Source of the DNA: an uncultured Paracoccaceae bacterium | Lineage (GTDB): Bacteria; Pseudomonadota; Alphaproteobacteria; Rhodobacterales; Rhodobacteraceae | Assembly: GCA_947489325.1 (NCBI GenBank) | Contig: CANLDA010000001.1 | Span: 434,001 to 498,000, forward strand | Reading direction: 5' to 3' | Length of the DNA stretch: 64,000 bases | Shown here: one piece after another, positions 55,336 through 63,714 of the stretch | How positions within the stretch are numbered: the stretch's first letter is position 1 | How the letters are laid out: every line of letters starts with the position of its first letter | The notes under the pieces: model-generated | What the model saw: the letters and a program-made list of their open reading frames with translations, nothing else | What the model was told of the DNA's origin: nothing | Databases searched by the model: none | Translations under genes and position numbers: made by a program

Positions 55336-56676
55336 TCACTCCTTACCTGACCGCCACTCTTTCCACATCAAATATGTATTGGCCCCCAACGCCGCAAATG
55401 GCTCTGGTGGCAACTTCACTGGCGCATCCTGCCCAAGGAAGTGATCCGCAATGTCAGACTTGCCTTGCGTCACAAGTTCCGCCACGCCCATCCCCTGCAA
55501 CGTCCCTCGTGCGGTTCCCAGACCATTTTGACAACAGGCTGCAAACACACCTTCATCCAACTCACCAAACGCAGCGACACCATTGCGGCTTAAACACAGC
55601 ATGCCGCCCCAGCGATGCTCCATCTTCACATCCGGCAAATGGGGAAAGCGTTCTTTGAATTTGCGATCATGAACCCACCCGGCGTTGCGCAACCTGATAT
55701 GCGTGCTTTCGATCGACGGATGAAAACTCGAACACGTTCGGATCAATATACGATCCCCATAACTTCCCGAGATTCGTCGTACTGAGGTGCCCAGTGGATC
55801 AGCGGGTGTTACCCCCCAACACGCCTGTCCCCCCAAAACCTTGATCTCTTCTGCGTTCAGCGGTGCCGTCATCGAGGCATACAGACAAATATGCATCAAA
55901 CGACGTTGAAAGAACCCAAAGCTTTCCACATGCCCATTGTTGGCCAGAATAATCTTGCCAGTCGACACTGTCGCCTTGGGTGTTTGGATCAACCAACCGC
56001 CTGTTTGTTTTTCAAACCCTGTGACGGGGCTGTTTTCATATACATTCACCTTTGAGGTCAAATCCGATGACAGCGCCCGAATATAGCCAGCTGGCTGCAA
56101 CATCACCGTCCCCGGCGTGTAAAGCCCGGACGTATAATGCGGACTACCTGTCAGCTCTCTAACCTGTTTTTGATCCATCAAGGTGTGGCTTTCACCCAAC
56201 CGGCCCAAATGTCCAGCATAGTCCCGATTGTGCCTATCACCGGCAGGTGTTGCAGCTGCGTTGATCTTACCGCTTGGATCAAACACCTCGTCGCTTAACC
56301 CGCTCTCGGTCGCAAACTCTTGGGCAAAGCCAATGGCACGGCGATTCAACGAAATCGTCGCCCGGTCAGCATCCAACCCATCCCCGGCATAATTGTCCGA
56401 TGACAGATCATGCGGCAAGTCGATCATGAACCCCGAGTTGCGCCCGGCCGAACTTTCGGCGAATCTTCCAGCTTCTAGCACGACTACCTTCAGAGAAGGA
56501 TCAATCTGATGCAACCGGCGTGCAGCGCTCAGGCCCGCGAACCCGCCGCCAACAATGGTGACATCAGCGGTTTGTGGGTTTTCCAGAACGGGCAGACTAT
56601 TTTGAGTCGGCAGGATGGCATTCCACCCGGCCGCACCCAGTTGCCGCGGTAATTTTTTGGCCGTGTAGGTCGTCAC
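55336..56676 (-). CDS. FAD-dependent amine/amino acid oxidoreductase (DAO family)
   Basis: A 446-residue flavoprotein. The FAD-binding loop VTIVGGGFAGLSAARRL is near 39-55 and SSAGRNSGFMIDLPHDL near 85 is typical of the PuuB-like branch. It oxidises a secondary or primary amine. Placed at the end of a GntR, DapA-like, aldehyde-dehydrogenase operon and next to hydroxyproline enzymes, it may be the D-hydroxyproline oxidase/dehydrogenase step (HypF/HypO role) giving delta1-pyrroline-4-hydroxy-2-carboxylate. A gamma-glutamylputrescine oxidase-like activity is the main alternative. The start overlaps the aldehyde dehydrogenase stop by four bases. Confidence 0.78.
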   Translation of the reverse strand: MTTYTAKKLPRQLGAAGWNAILPTQNSLPVLENPQTADVTIVGGGFAGLSAARRLHQIDPSLKVVVLEAGRFAESSAGRNSGFMIDLPHDLSSDNYAGDGLDADRATISLNRRAIGFAQEFATESGLSDEVFDPSGKINAAATPAGDRHNRDYAGHLGRLGESHTLMDQKQVRELTGSPHYTSGLYTPGTVMLQPAGYIRALSSDLTSKVNVYENSPVTGFEKQTGGWLIQTPKATVSTGKIILANNGHVESFGFFQRRLMHICLYASMTAPLNAEEIKVLGGQACWGVTPADPLGTSVRRISGSYGDRILIRTCSSFHPSIESTHIRLRNAGWVHDRKFKERFPHLPDVKMEHRWGGMLCLSRNGVAAFGELDEGVFAACCQNGLGTARGTLQGMGVAELVTQGKSDIADHFLGQDAPVKLPPEPFAALGANTYLMWKEWRSGKE

Positions 56677-58172
56677 TCCACCGCCTCATCTGCATCATCC
56701 GCTAAATCAATCCAGATGGTTTTCAGTTGCGTGTACTGATCATGTGCGTGAACTGAATTGTCACGCCCCCCAAATCCGGATTGTTTAAATCCACCAAATG
56801 GTGTGGTGATGTCACCTTCGCCAAAACTGTTAACAGTCACTGTTCCGGCTCGAATGGCACGTGCACCGCGAATGGCGCGTTTGACATTTGAGGTAAAGAT
56901 CGACGCAGCCAAACCATATTGAGTGTCATTAGCTATGGCGATTGCCTCATCAAAACTGGCCACTTCGATCACGGACAAGACTGGGCCGAAAATTTCGTCG
57001 CGCGCCAGTTGGTGATCATTTCCAGAAACCTCAACAACCGTTGCCTCGACATGAGTGCCGCCATGCGCCGCGCCCCCCAGAACGACGTTCTCCGCCTTGT
57101 CCAGATACCCGCAGACCTTGTCAAAATGCGCTTTGGATACAAGTGCGCCCATCCGGGTTTCCGGGTCCAACGGATCACCAACATTCCAGTGGCGGGCATG
57201 TGCGGTGATGCGATCCAACAGCTCTGCCTTTACATTTTTGTGCACGATCAAACGCGACGTGGCGGAACAGTTTTCCCCCATATTCCAGAACGCGCCATTG
57301 ACGATATGCTGAGCAACCATATCGATGTTTTCAGCATCATCCATCACGACACAAGGGTTCTTGCCCCCCATTTCCAGAACGACTTCTTTGGCGTTGCTTT
57401 CTGCAGAATACGTCAGGAATCGTTTGCCAGTCACAGTGGACCCCGTGAAAGACACCATGTCGATATCCATGTGGCGACCGATGGGTTCACCCACCTCGGC
57501 GCCACCACCTGTAACGACATTCAGAACGCCCTTGGGCAATCCGGCCTCTGCCGCCAGTTCCGCCACGCGCAACGCCGTCAAAGAGGTTTCTTCGGCAGGT
57601 TTCACCACCACCGAACAACCGGCCGCCAGCGCAGGGCCGATTTTCCATGCCAGCATCAACAATGGAAAATTCCAAGGCAGCACGAGTCCAACCACGCCAA
57701 TAGGTTCACGCACCACCATGGCGATATGGTCATCAGATGCAGGGCTGACCTGATCGTAAATCTTGTCGATCGCCTCGGCATGCCATTTCAGACAATGGAT
57801 GGTTTCTGGAATGTCCACGATTTCACAATCAAGAATGGTTTTACCACTGTCGATGCTTTCCATCACGGCCAATTCACGCGCATTGCGTGTCAGCAATTTG
57901 CACAGACGGATCAGCACATCCTTACGCGCGGACGGGTGCATACGGCTCCAACGACCATCCTCAAACGCCTCGCGGGCCTTGGCGACAGCAAAATCCACGT
58001 CGCCCTGATCGCAGGCCGCAACCTCTGCCAGCTTTGCGCCCGTGGCCGGGTTCACGGTTGTGAATGTCTTGCCCGACGCCGCCGGACGATACCCGCCATC
58101 GATATAGGCATTGGTCGGCAAAATCAGATCGGCGGCGATGGCTGCGTATTCTTCTTGGGTCAACAGGTCCAT
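56673..58172 (-). CDS. NAD(P)-dependent aldehyde dehydrogenase
   Basis: A full-length, 499-residue aldehyde dehydrogenase. The catalytic Glu 267 (LEMGGKNP) and Cys 302 (GENCSATSR) are in place, as are PWNFP near 166 and the GSTVTGKR cofactor loop near 244. In hydroxyproline catabolism an enzyme of this family oxidises 2-oxoglutarate semialdehyde to 2-oxoglutarate (HypH role), which fits the DapA-like neighbour; a betaine-aldehyde or gamma-glutamyl-aminobutyraldehyde substrate is also possible from sequence alone. Five bases separate it from the DapA-like gene. Confidence 0.85.
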   Translation of the reverse strand: MDLLTQEEYAAIAADLILPTNAYIDGGYRPAASGKTFTTVNPATGAKLAEVAACDQGDVDFAVAKAREAFEDGRWSRMHPSARKDVLIRLCKLLTRNARELAVMESIDSGKTILDCEIVDIPETIHCLKWHAEAIDKIYDQVSPASDDHIAMVVREPIGVVGLVLPWNFPLLMLAWKIGPALAAGCSVVVKPAEETSLTALRVAELAAEAGLPKGVLNVVTGGGAEVGEPIGRHMDIDMVSFTGSTVTGKRFLTYSAESNAKEVVLEMGGKNPCVVMDDAENIDMVAQHIVNGAFWNMGENCSATSRLIVHKNVKAELLDRITAHARHWNVGDPLDPETRMGALVSKAHFDKVCGYLDKAENVVLGGAAHGGTHVEATVVEVSGNDHQLARDEIFGPVLSVIEVASFDEAIAIANDTQYGLAASIFTSNVKRAIRGARAIRAGTVTVNSFGEGDITTPFGGFKQSGFGGRDNSVHAHDQYTQLKTIWIDLADDADEAVE

Positions 58173-58177
58173 GTCTC

Positions 58178-59095
58178 TTATCCTTCTGCCTGAATGTCTG
58201 CGATGGTCTTTTTCAAAACGCGGATCACCTGTTCCAGCGCCCGTTTGTCATCTTTATTCAACCCCTTTAGCGGCGGGCGCATTGGGCCGGTGTCGATGCC
58301 GGTCATGGTGACACCATGTTTGATGCATTGGATGAACTTACCGCCCTGTTCCAACACGCGCATCAGTGGCATCATTGCCGACATGATGCGACGTCCTTTG
58401 TCAAAGTTTCCTTCGACAGCACAGGCCTGATACAGCGCAACATGTTCTTCTGGCAAAAAGTTGGATCCTCCGCAAACCCAGCTGCGCGCGCCCCATGCAA
58501 AGAATTCCAACGCCTGATCATCCATGCCACATGACATCTGAATATGCGGATAATCCCGCGCCAACAAATGCACGCGATTGATGTCACCAGAGCTTTCCTT
58601 GATTGCGCAAATATTGCGACTGCGACCGACGCGATCCAGAAACTCCTCACCCATGTGCACGCCCATGCGGCCAGGATAGTTATAGAGCATCACAGGCAAG
58701 TTCGCCGCTTTATCAATCGCCAGGGCATTCAGTGCATTTTCACGCTCAGTTGGCACAGAATACGGCGGGGTTGCCAACAAAATCGCATCGGCCCCCATGT
58801 CCCGCGCGCCTGTGGCCAACGCCATGGAATCCGGTGTCATCATCGCGCCGGTGCCTACAATCAGCGGCAAACGTCCCTTAGTTTGATCTTTCGTGAACCG
58901 TGCAATTTCAAGGCGCTCCTGAACAGTCTGCGCATAGTTCTCACCGGTCGAACCACCTGAAATCAGGCCATTCACGCCTTTGTCTATCAGGTTCTCGATC
59001 ACATCAGACAAAGCATCCCAATTGACACTTTGGTCCTCGTTAAAGGGGGTAACCACAGGGGTATATATCCCTTCGAATTTGAAAATCGGTGTCAT
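58178..59095 (-). CDS. DapA-family lyase, possible 1-pyrroline-4-hydroxy-2-carboxylate deaminase
   Basis: A 305-residue TIM-barrel Schiff-base enzyme. GGSTGE near 47-52, Tyr 138/140 in MLYNYPGR and the Schiff-base Lys 166 in AIKESSGD are all present. True dihydrodipicolinate synthases are a little shorter and lie elsewhere; in catabolic operons this family includes the HypD deaminase, which converts pyrroline-4-hydroxy-2-carboxylate to 2-oxoglutarate semialdehyde. The aldehyde dehydrogenase and FAD genes behind it fit that route. I chose the ATG at 59095; the frame opens further upstream, overlapping gntR. Confidence 0.8.
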   Translation of the reverse strand: MTPIFKFEGIYTPVVTPFNEDQSVNWDALSDVIENLIDKGVNGLISGGSTGENYAQTVQERLEIARFTKDQTKGRLPLIVGTGAMMTPDSMALATGARDMGADAILLATPPYSVPTERENALNALAIDKAANLPVMLYNYPGRMGVHMGEEFLDRVGRSRNICAIKESSGDINRVHLLARDYPHIQMSCGMDDQALEFFAWGARSWVCGGSNFLPEEHVALYQACAVEGNFDKGRRIMSAMMPLMRVLEQGGKFIQCIKHGVTMTGIDTGPMRPPLKGLNKDDKRALEQVIRVLKKTIADIQAEG

Positions 59096-59102
59096 GTTTT
59101 CC

Positions 59103-59813
59103 TCATGCTGAGTTCTGGCGCGAGACCGTACCCAATGGCACATCCAACCCCGCAGGCATTACAAAAAGTTCGATCTGATCTCGCGATAGATTCCAATGAT
59201 CATCTGCCAAACGCGCAGCGGCGATGTCATCGCCTGCCTCAATCGCCGCAATGATGGCGTCGTGCTGATCCGATGCATCCGACACGTTACGCGCCATTCG
59301 ATCATCGCGCGGGCGGTAAAACGTCATCGAAATACGGGCGTGGTCAATCAACAGACGTTGAAAGCTGGGCAAAAGATAAACGTTGTCCGCCATCTCTCCG
59401 GTGACTTCGTGAAATCGATTATTGGCCAGCGCGCGGTCTTCGGCTGATCCTGACCGAAGGGATGCCTTGAAATCCTCTTGCGCAGCCTTCAATTTCACAA
59501 TCTGATCCGGACGCGCATTTTTGGCAGCCAAGCGCAAGACAGCCCCATAAATCATTGGGGCGGTCAGAAAGAAATCGCGCAAGCTGGTGTGGCTCATCTC
59601 AGAGACTCGCGCACCACGATTTTCGCGCAGATCAACATATCCTTCACCCGCCAACTGGCGAAACACTTCACGCAATGGAGTACGCGACAAAGCAAACTCA
59701 TCTGAAAGCGCCGTTTCATCCAGATCACTTCCGGGGCGCAACGCCATCGTCAGGACACGTTGGCGAATCGCGTCATAAAGGGCTGTTTTCCTTGATTTAG
59801 AGTCTTCTTTCAC
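59103..59813 (-). CDS. GntR family regulator, FCD subgroup
   Basis: A 236-residue regulator. The winged helix is at about residues 10-75 (LRPGSDLDETALSDEFALSRTP then LREVFRQLAGEGYV) and the all-helical FCD ligand domain follows, with acidic and His metal-binding residues in NNRFHE near 128, SDQHDAI near 182 and LADDHWN near 205. It is the first gene of the operon with the DapA-like, aldehyde dehydrogenase and FAD genes, seven bases before the DapA-like start. The palindromes at 59859-59881 are likely its operators. Confidence 0.9.
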   Translation of the reverse strand: MKEDSKSRKTALYDAIRQRVLTMALRPGSDLDETALSDEFALSRTPLREVFRQLAGEGYVDLRENRGARVSEMSHTSLRDFFLTAPMIYGAVLRLAAKNARPDQIVKLKAAQEDFKASLRSGSAEDRALANNRFHEVTGEMADNVYLLPSFQRLLIDHARISMTFYRPRDDRMARNVSDASDQHDAIIAAIEAGDDIAAARLADDHWNLSRDQIELFVMPAGLDVPLGTVSRQNSA

Positions 59814-59858
59814 AGAATTTCATTCTCTCGTTGGTGGGTGCATTTCACTGCTTCATTG

Positions 59859-59881
59859 CACAAAATACATTTTGTGTACAA
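59859..59881. promoter_or_regulatory. Candidate operator between gntR and the GlxA-type gene
   Basis: CACAAAA (59859-59865) and TTTTGTG (59870-59876) are exact reverse complements around TACA. Overlapping it, TTGTGTACAA (59872-59881) has the TTGT-N2-ACAA form of FCD-type GntR sites. It lies about 46 bases before the gntR start and near the divergent gene, as an autoregulatory operator would. Confidence 0.55.
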
Positions 59882-59942
59882 TTAATATTTGCAATTCACT
59901 AAATTTATTATAGGACAGGATTTCTTTCCTGATCTGCATTAT

Positions 59943-60929
59943 ATGCAGTCACGAATATCCTCCTACACTCGGCAGATGGCCATGCAACGCACCCAACACT
60001 TCGTTTTCCTTCTTGTTCAGGATTTTTCGCATATAGCGTTTTCCTGCGCGGTCGAACCATTGCGCATCGCCAATCTGGTGAGTGGTAAGGATTTGTATTC
60101 CTGGGCTTTCGCGTCTGAGAATGGGGAAACGGCCACCTGTTCAAACGGGTCCGTCACCTTGGTACATCATGATTTTGATGACATCCCCAAATGTGACCGC
60201 CTGTTTGTTTTGTCGGGCATTGATGTGGCCAAACATATAGATGCAAAACTGCTTGGCGCTATCCGCCGCGAACGCACCCGTACGGAAATTGGAGCCCTGT
60301 GTTCAGGGGCGCTTGTGTTGGCCAAGGCGGGGATGCTGGAAGGCTGTAAAGCCGCAATCCACTGGCAATTTCACGACGGATTCATGGAAGAATTCCCAGA
60401 GATCAATCTGGTCAGCAATGTCTTCGTCGCAGATGATAAATACATCACTGCATCGGGTGGCACCGCAACAGCAGATCTGATCTTGCACATGATTGAAACC
60501 ACTCACGGCGCAGACCTTGCCATCGAAGTGGCCGACCAGATGGTCTACAACGCCGTCCGTGATGCAAGTGCCGAACAACGCGTATCACTGCAATCTCGCA
60601 AGGGCATCCGCAACCCCCACCTGACGCGCGCCATTCAGATCATGACAGACAACATTGAAACGCCAATGTCGCCCGCATTGATCGCCGAAGACATCGGCAT
60701 TTCCACGCGACAGCTGGAACGCCTATTTGGGAGGCACCTGAATTGTTCACCAAAAAAATACTATGTGGATCTCCGCCTGCATCGTGCGCGTAATCTGCTG
60801 ATACAGACGGAAAAATCAGTCACAGAAATCGCTTTTGCCAGCGGCTTTGAAAGCCCCGGACATTTCGCCCGGGTGTATCGTGCACAATTTGGCATCACGC
60901 CAACACAGCAGCAAAACAAGATCACTTGA
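59943..60929 (+). CDS. GlxA family transcriptional regulator (PfpI-like domain plus AraC HTH)
   Basis: From the ATG at 59943 the product is 328 residues; ATG 59976 is nearly as likely and no start has a clear ribosome site. The N-terminal half is a DJ-1/PfpI-like domain (FVFLLVQDFSHIAFSCAVEP; IGALCSGALVLAKAG with the Cys of the nucleophile elbow), the C-terminal 100 residues a double AraC helix-turn-helix ending FASGFESPGHFARVYRAQFG. This family contains the regulators of carnitine, betaine and arginine catabolism (CdhR, GbdR, ArgR). Divergent from the GntR operon, it may respond to a betaine or hydroxyproline derivative. Confidence 0.85.
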   Translation: MQSRISSYTRQMAMQRTQHFVFLLVQDFSHIAFSCAVEPLRIANLVSGKDLYSWAFASENGETATCSNGSVTLVHHDFDDIPKCDRLFVLSGIDVAKHIDAKLLGAIRRERTRTEIGALCSGALVLAKAGMLEGCKAAIHWQFHDGFMEEFPEINLVSNVFVADDKYITASGGTATADLILHMIETTHGADLAIEVADQMVYNAVRDASAEQRVSLQSRKGIRNPHLTRAIQIMTDNIETPMSPALIAEDIGISTRQLERLFGRHLNCSPKKYYVDLRLHRARNLLIQTEKSVTEIAFASGFESPGHFARVYRAQFGITPTQQQNKIT

Positions 60930-61434
60930 CCGGAAAGGCAACCCGGAACTGAACCGTTTCCATACCCGGGTTGGTGCTGTCCAACCCTGCGTTTGATCGA
61001 TGATCATAACTTAGGCCGTAACGAACGCCATTTCGGGCCTCCCAGCCCAGCTCGATCCCCGAACGAAATTCAATAACATGACCCAAATCTGGTCCGTCGC
61101 CTTCGGCATACAGCCCTTGCATAGCGTGCAATTGCATGTAGGTGCGTGGCGAAAATTGATATGTCCAATTGGCACCGAAGCCGATCCAAGCAGATCCATC
61201 AGTGGTAACAGAAGCGCCAATCACCGGTTGAAACGGCCCGAACGCATGCCCAAGTTCGTAGCGAACATAAATTTCTTCGCTGATGCTGTTTTCTTGAAAC
61301 TGAACATCGCCAGCGGAAATTGCAAATCGCGCTTGTTGGTCGTTACGCGCCAAACATCCATCGTTTCCGCAATGCGACAGACCCATATCAGTCAAGCCTG
61401 CAATCAAAAACAAAACCCCAAATGTACCGTCCAT
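60922..61434 (-). CDS. PagL-like lipid A 3-O-deacylase / acyloxyacyl hydrolase
   Basis: A 170-residue outer-membrane protein. It begins with a hydrophobic stretch that serves as a signal sequence, then beta-strands (IYVRYELGHAFGPFQPVIG, AWIGFGANWTYQF). The C-terminal YDHRSNAGLDSTNPGME holds the family motif: catalytic His and Ser in HRSNAG and the NPG plus Glu of the triad. PagL removes the 3-O-linked acyl chain of lipid A at the outer membrane. The start at 61434 has AGGGG six bases upstream. It converges with the regulator gene (8-base overlap). A 233-base gap follows upstream (61441-61673) with no gene seen. Confidence 0.75.
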   Translation of the reverse strand: MDGTFGVLFLIAGLTDMGLSHCGNDGCLARNDQQARFAISAGDVQFQENSISEEIYVRYELGHAFGPFQPVIGASVTTDGSAWIGFGANWTYQFSPRTYMQLHAMQGLYAEGDGPDLGHVIEFRSGIELGWEARNGVRYGLSYDHRSNAGLDSTNPGMETVQFRVAFPVK

Positions 61435-61673
61435 CGTCATCCCCTAATGATTCTTGGCAAGTCTACTCAATGGATTAGGACCTGCATAGGAAACAAATTT
61501 GCACGTCAATATGTGCATTTCATGCGCAACAATTTCGCATCACCTTCCAAAAATGCGTTTCGTCCACGCACGCAGTCAGATTTTAGTTGACCGAATTACC
61601 GCACTGGGATTGTGATCACTCAGAAACATCAACTTCGGCAAGCTTCGCAACTTGCCCACATGAAAGTAAAGCC

Positions 61674-62513
61674 ATGCAACGCAAGCTGTTGGTCATCGTG
61701 TTGGACGGGGTTCCATGGAAAAACTGGAACCTGTTTGGCAACCTCGAAGGATGGGTGGATTCAGGCGAGGCCCGCAAATGGAAGATGCGCTCTGTGCTGC
61801 CCTCCACCTCGGCAAGCTGTTATGCCTCTATTCACACAGGTGTTGCCCCTGCGGCGCATGGGGTGACGGGAAACGACAACGTTTTTCGTATCAATATGCC
61901 CGACATCTTCAGCGAACTGCGCAAGGCTGGCAGCAAGACCGGGGCGGTGACGCATTCCTTTTGGTCAGAGTTTTTCAATCGCTCGCCTTTTGATCCGGTG
62001 CACGATCTGGAATATGATGAACCTGACAGTGACACGATCAACCACGGCCGCTTTCACACGATGAGCGGGTACAATATGATCAATCAGGCCACCCCGGCGG
62101 ATGCCGATCTGTTTGCCACGCTCACCATGTTGACCGAACGATTTGGCATTGATTACGGCATCCTGCACACCTGCACACTGGATTCCCTTGGCCATCGCTT
62201 CCGGCATGATTGCTATGAAATGGACAATTCCATTTTTCACCTTGATGAAAAGCTTGCGCAATACATCACACGTTGGCGCAATGCCGGGTATGAGATCATT
62301 GTCACCGCAGATCACGGCCAAAACGACCGGGGCCACCATGGCGGCCGCAGTACCGAAGAACAGGATTTCGCGTTTTACTATTTTGGGGATGCCGAAGGAC
62401 CAGAAGCCGATACCCTGCTGGACCAACGCCAGTTGGCCCCAACAGTATTACGCCTGATGGGGGCAGATATTCCTGACACCATGCAGGCCGAACCATTCCT
62501 GCGTCTGCCTTAA
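61674..62513 (+). CDS. Alkaline-phosphatase-fold phosphodiesterase/nucleotide pyrophosphatase family protein
   Basis: A 279-residue metal-dependent hydrolase from the ATG at 61674. The first metal ligand is Asp 11 (VIVLDGVPWKNW), the nucleophile lies in PSTSASCYASIHTG near 44-46, and ADHGQNDRGHHGGRSTEEQ near 205 carries the Asp-His pair and second His of the two-zinc site. No signal peptide, so cytoplasmic. The family cleaves phosphodiesters, pyrophosphates or phosphonates; the substrate is not known. It converges with the RNA methyltransferase gene, overlapping four bases. Confidence 0.82.
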   Translation: MQRKLLVIVLDGVPWKNWNLFGNLEGWVDSGEARKWKMRSVLPSTSASCYASIHTGVAPAAHGVTGNDNVFRINMPDIFSELRKAGSKTGAVTHSFWSEFFNRSPFDPVHDLEYDEPDSDTINHGRFHTMSGYNMINQATPADADLFATLTMLTERFGIDYGILHTCTLDSLGHRFRHDCYEMDNSIFHLDEKLAQYITRWRNAGYEIIVTADHGQNDRGHHGGRSTEEQDFAFYYFGDAEGPEADTLLDQRQLAPTVLRLMGADIPDTMQAEPFLRLP

Positions 62514-63625
62514 GGCAACGGTTTGGTCTGATACAAACGCACCTTCAGCCCGCCATGTGGCACGGGCGGGCCGGGGGGCAAAAAGGGCAATCCCGTCGCG
62601 CGGGCAAGTCCGCCTTCGGTGGTTACAATTCCCACGCGCCAGCCAGAAAATCTCTCGGCGAATACCTTTCCCATTGATCCATGCAGCGCATACAGCAGCT
62701 TTTTGTTTCCGATGCGCGCACCATATGGCGGGTTGATGATAACCAATCCGGGCGGGCCGTCTGGCCGTTCCACATCGCCAACGGCGCAATTGTGGAAATT
62801 GGTGCGCTCTGAAACCCCGGCACGTTCGGCGTTGGCCGTAGCCATGCGGATGGCGCCGGTGTCACGATCTGACCCGAAAAATCGCGCGTTAGGCTCTGTT
62901 CTTGGCCCCATGCGACGCAAATCAGCAAAGGTCGACGCATCAAAGGACGCAAAACTTTCAAAGGCAAAGTTGCGCGAGCGTCCCGCCTGCATCCCTGTCG
63001 CAATCTCTGCTGCTTCAATTGGGAATGTTCCTGATCCGCACATCGGATCCAATACGGGCTCTTGTCCCGTATACCCGCAGGACCGCAAAAACAGCGCAGC
63101 CAAGGTTTCACGCATAGGAGCCTTGCCCACCGCCTCTTTGTGGCCGCGTTTGTGCAAGGATTCACCTGAGGTGTCCAAACTGATGGTACAGAAATTGTCT
63201 TCGATGCGCACCTTCACACACAGCGCAGCATCTTTTGCCACCTCGACCTTAAGCTCCTCACGCAGCGCGGTTTCAATACGTTGTGTGGCTGCCCCAGCAT
63301 GATAGATTTTCGAACGCCGACAGGTCACTTCGACCCGCACAGGCACATCAGAACGCAAGGTCTTGGCCCATGGGAATTTGCGCGATCGTTTATCAAGCTG
63401 CGCAAGATGGAACACAGGAAAGGCCCCAAGGCGCACCAGCACCCGCGTCGCACCGCGCAATTCCAAATTCGCGCGCCAGATGTCCGGCCATGTGCCTGTC
63501 ATCTCGACCCCACCGGGCACAGCCGTTGCATCCGCAAACCCGGTCTCTTGCGCCTCGGCGCACAGCATATCCTCTAGCCCAGGAAAGGCCGTCAGAAACA
63601 CATCCATTTTATCTGTATTTTCCAT
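62510..63625 (-). CDS. THUMP-domain class I RNA methyltransferase, RlmL/YpsC-like
   Basis: A 371-residue methyltransferase: ferredoxin-like/THUMP part at about 1-150 (VFLTAFPGLEDMLCAEAQETG, then QRIETALREE), then the Rossmann domain with DPMCGSGTFPIEAAEIATG near 185 and the NPPYGARIG catalytic motif near 290 typical of N2-guanine methylation. It corresponds to the first half of RlmL, which methylates G2445 of 23S rRNA. Starts at 63625 and 63607 are both possible; an extension to 63673 is less likely. Confidence 0.85.
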   Translation of the reverse strand: MENTDKMDVFLTAFPGLEDMLCAEAQETGFADATAVPGGVEMTGTWPDIWRANLELRGATRVLVRLGAFPVFHLAQLDKRSRKFPWAKTLRSDVPVRVEVTCRRSKIYHAGAATQRIETALREELKVEVAKDAALCVKVRIEDNFCTISLDTSGESLHKRGHKEAVGKAPMRETLAALFLRSCGYTGQEPVLDPMCGSGTFPIEAAEIATGMQAGRSRNFAFESFASFDASTFADLRRMGPRTEPNARFFGSDRDTGAIRMATANAERAGVSERTNFHNCAVGDVERPDGPPGLVIINPPYGARIGNKKLLYALHGSMGKVFAERFSGWRVGIVTTEGGLARATGLPFLPPGPPVPHGGLKVRLYQTKPLP

Positions 63626-63680
63626 TAGGCCTGCATAGCTGGCCGCGCATCCCAAGTAAAACCCGGAACACATAAAAGAA

Positions 63681-63709
63681 TGGGGTCGCGGAAATCACCC
63701 GCGACCCCA
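63681..63709 (-). terminator. Terminator of the class III aminotransferase gene
   Basis: TGGGGTCGCGG (63681-63691) pairs exactly with CCGCGACCCCA (63699-63709), loop seven bases. Read on the minus strand it is followed by TTCTTTTATG, and it stands six bases after the aminotransferase stop. Confidence 0.85.
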
Positions 63710-63714
63710 AAGAT

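Noticed and set aside
56919-58193. 424-codon plus-strand frame opposite the aldehyde dehydrogenase
   Set aside because: Opposite strand encodes a complete aldehyde dehydrogenase; this frame is rich in His, Arg and Gln and matches nothing.
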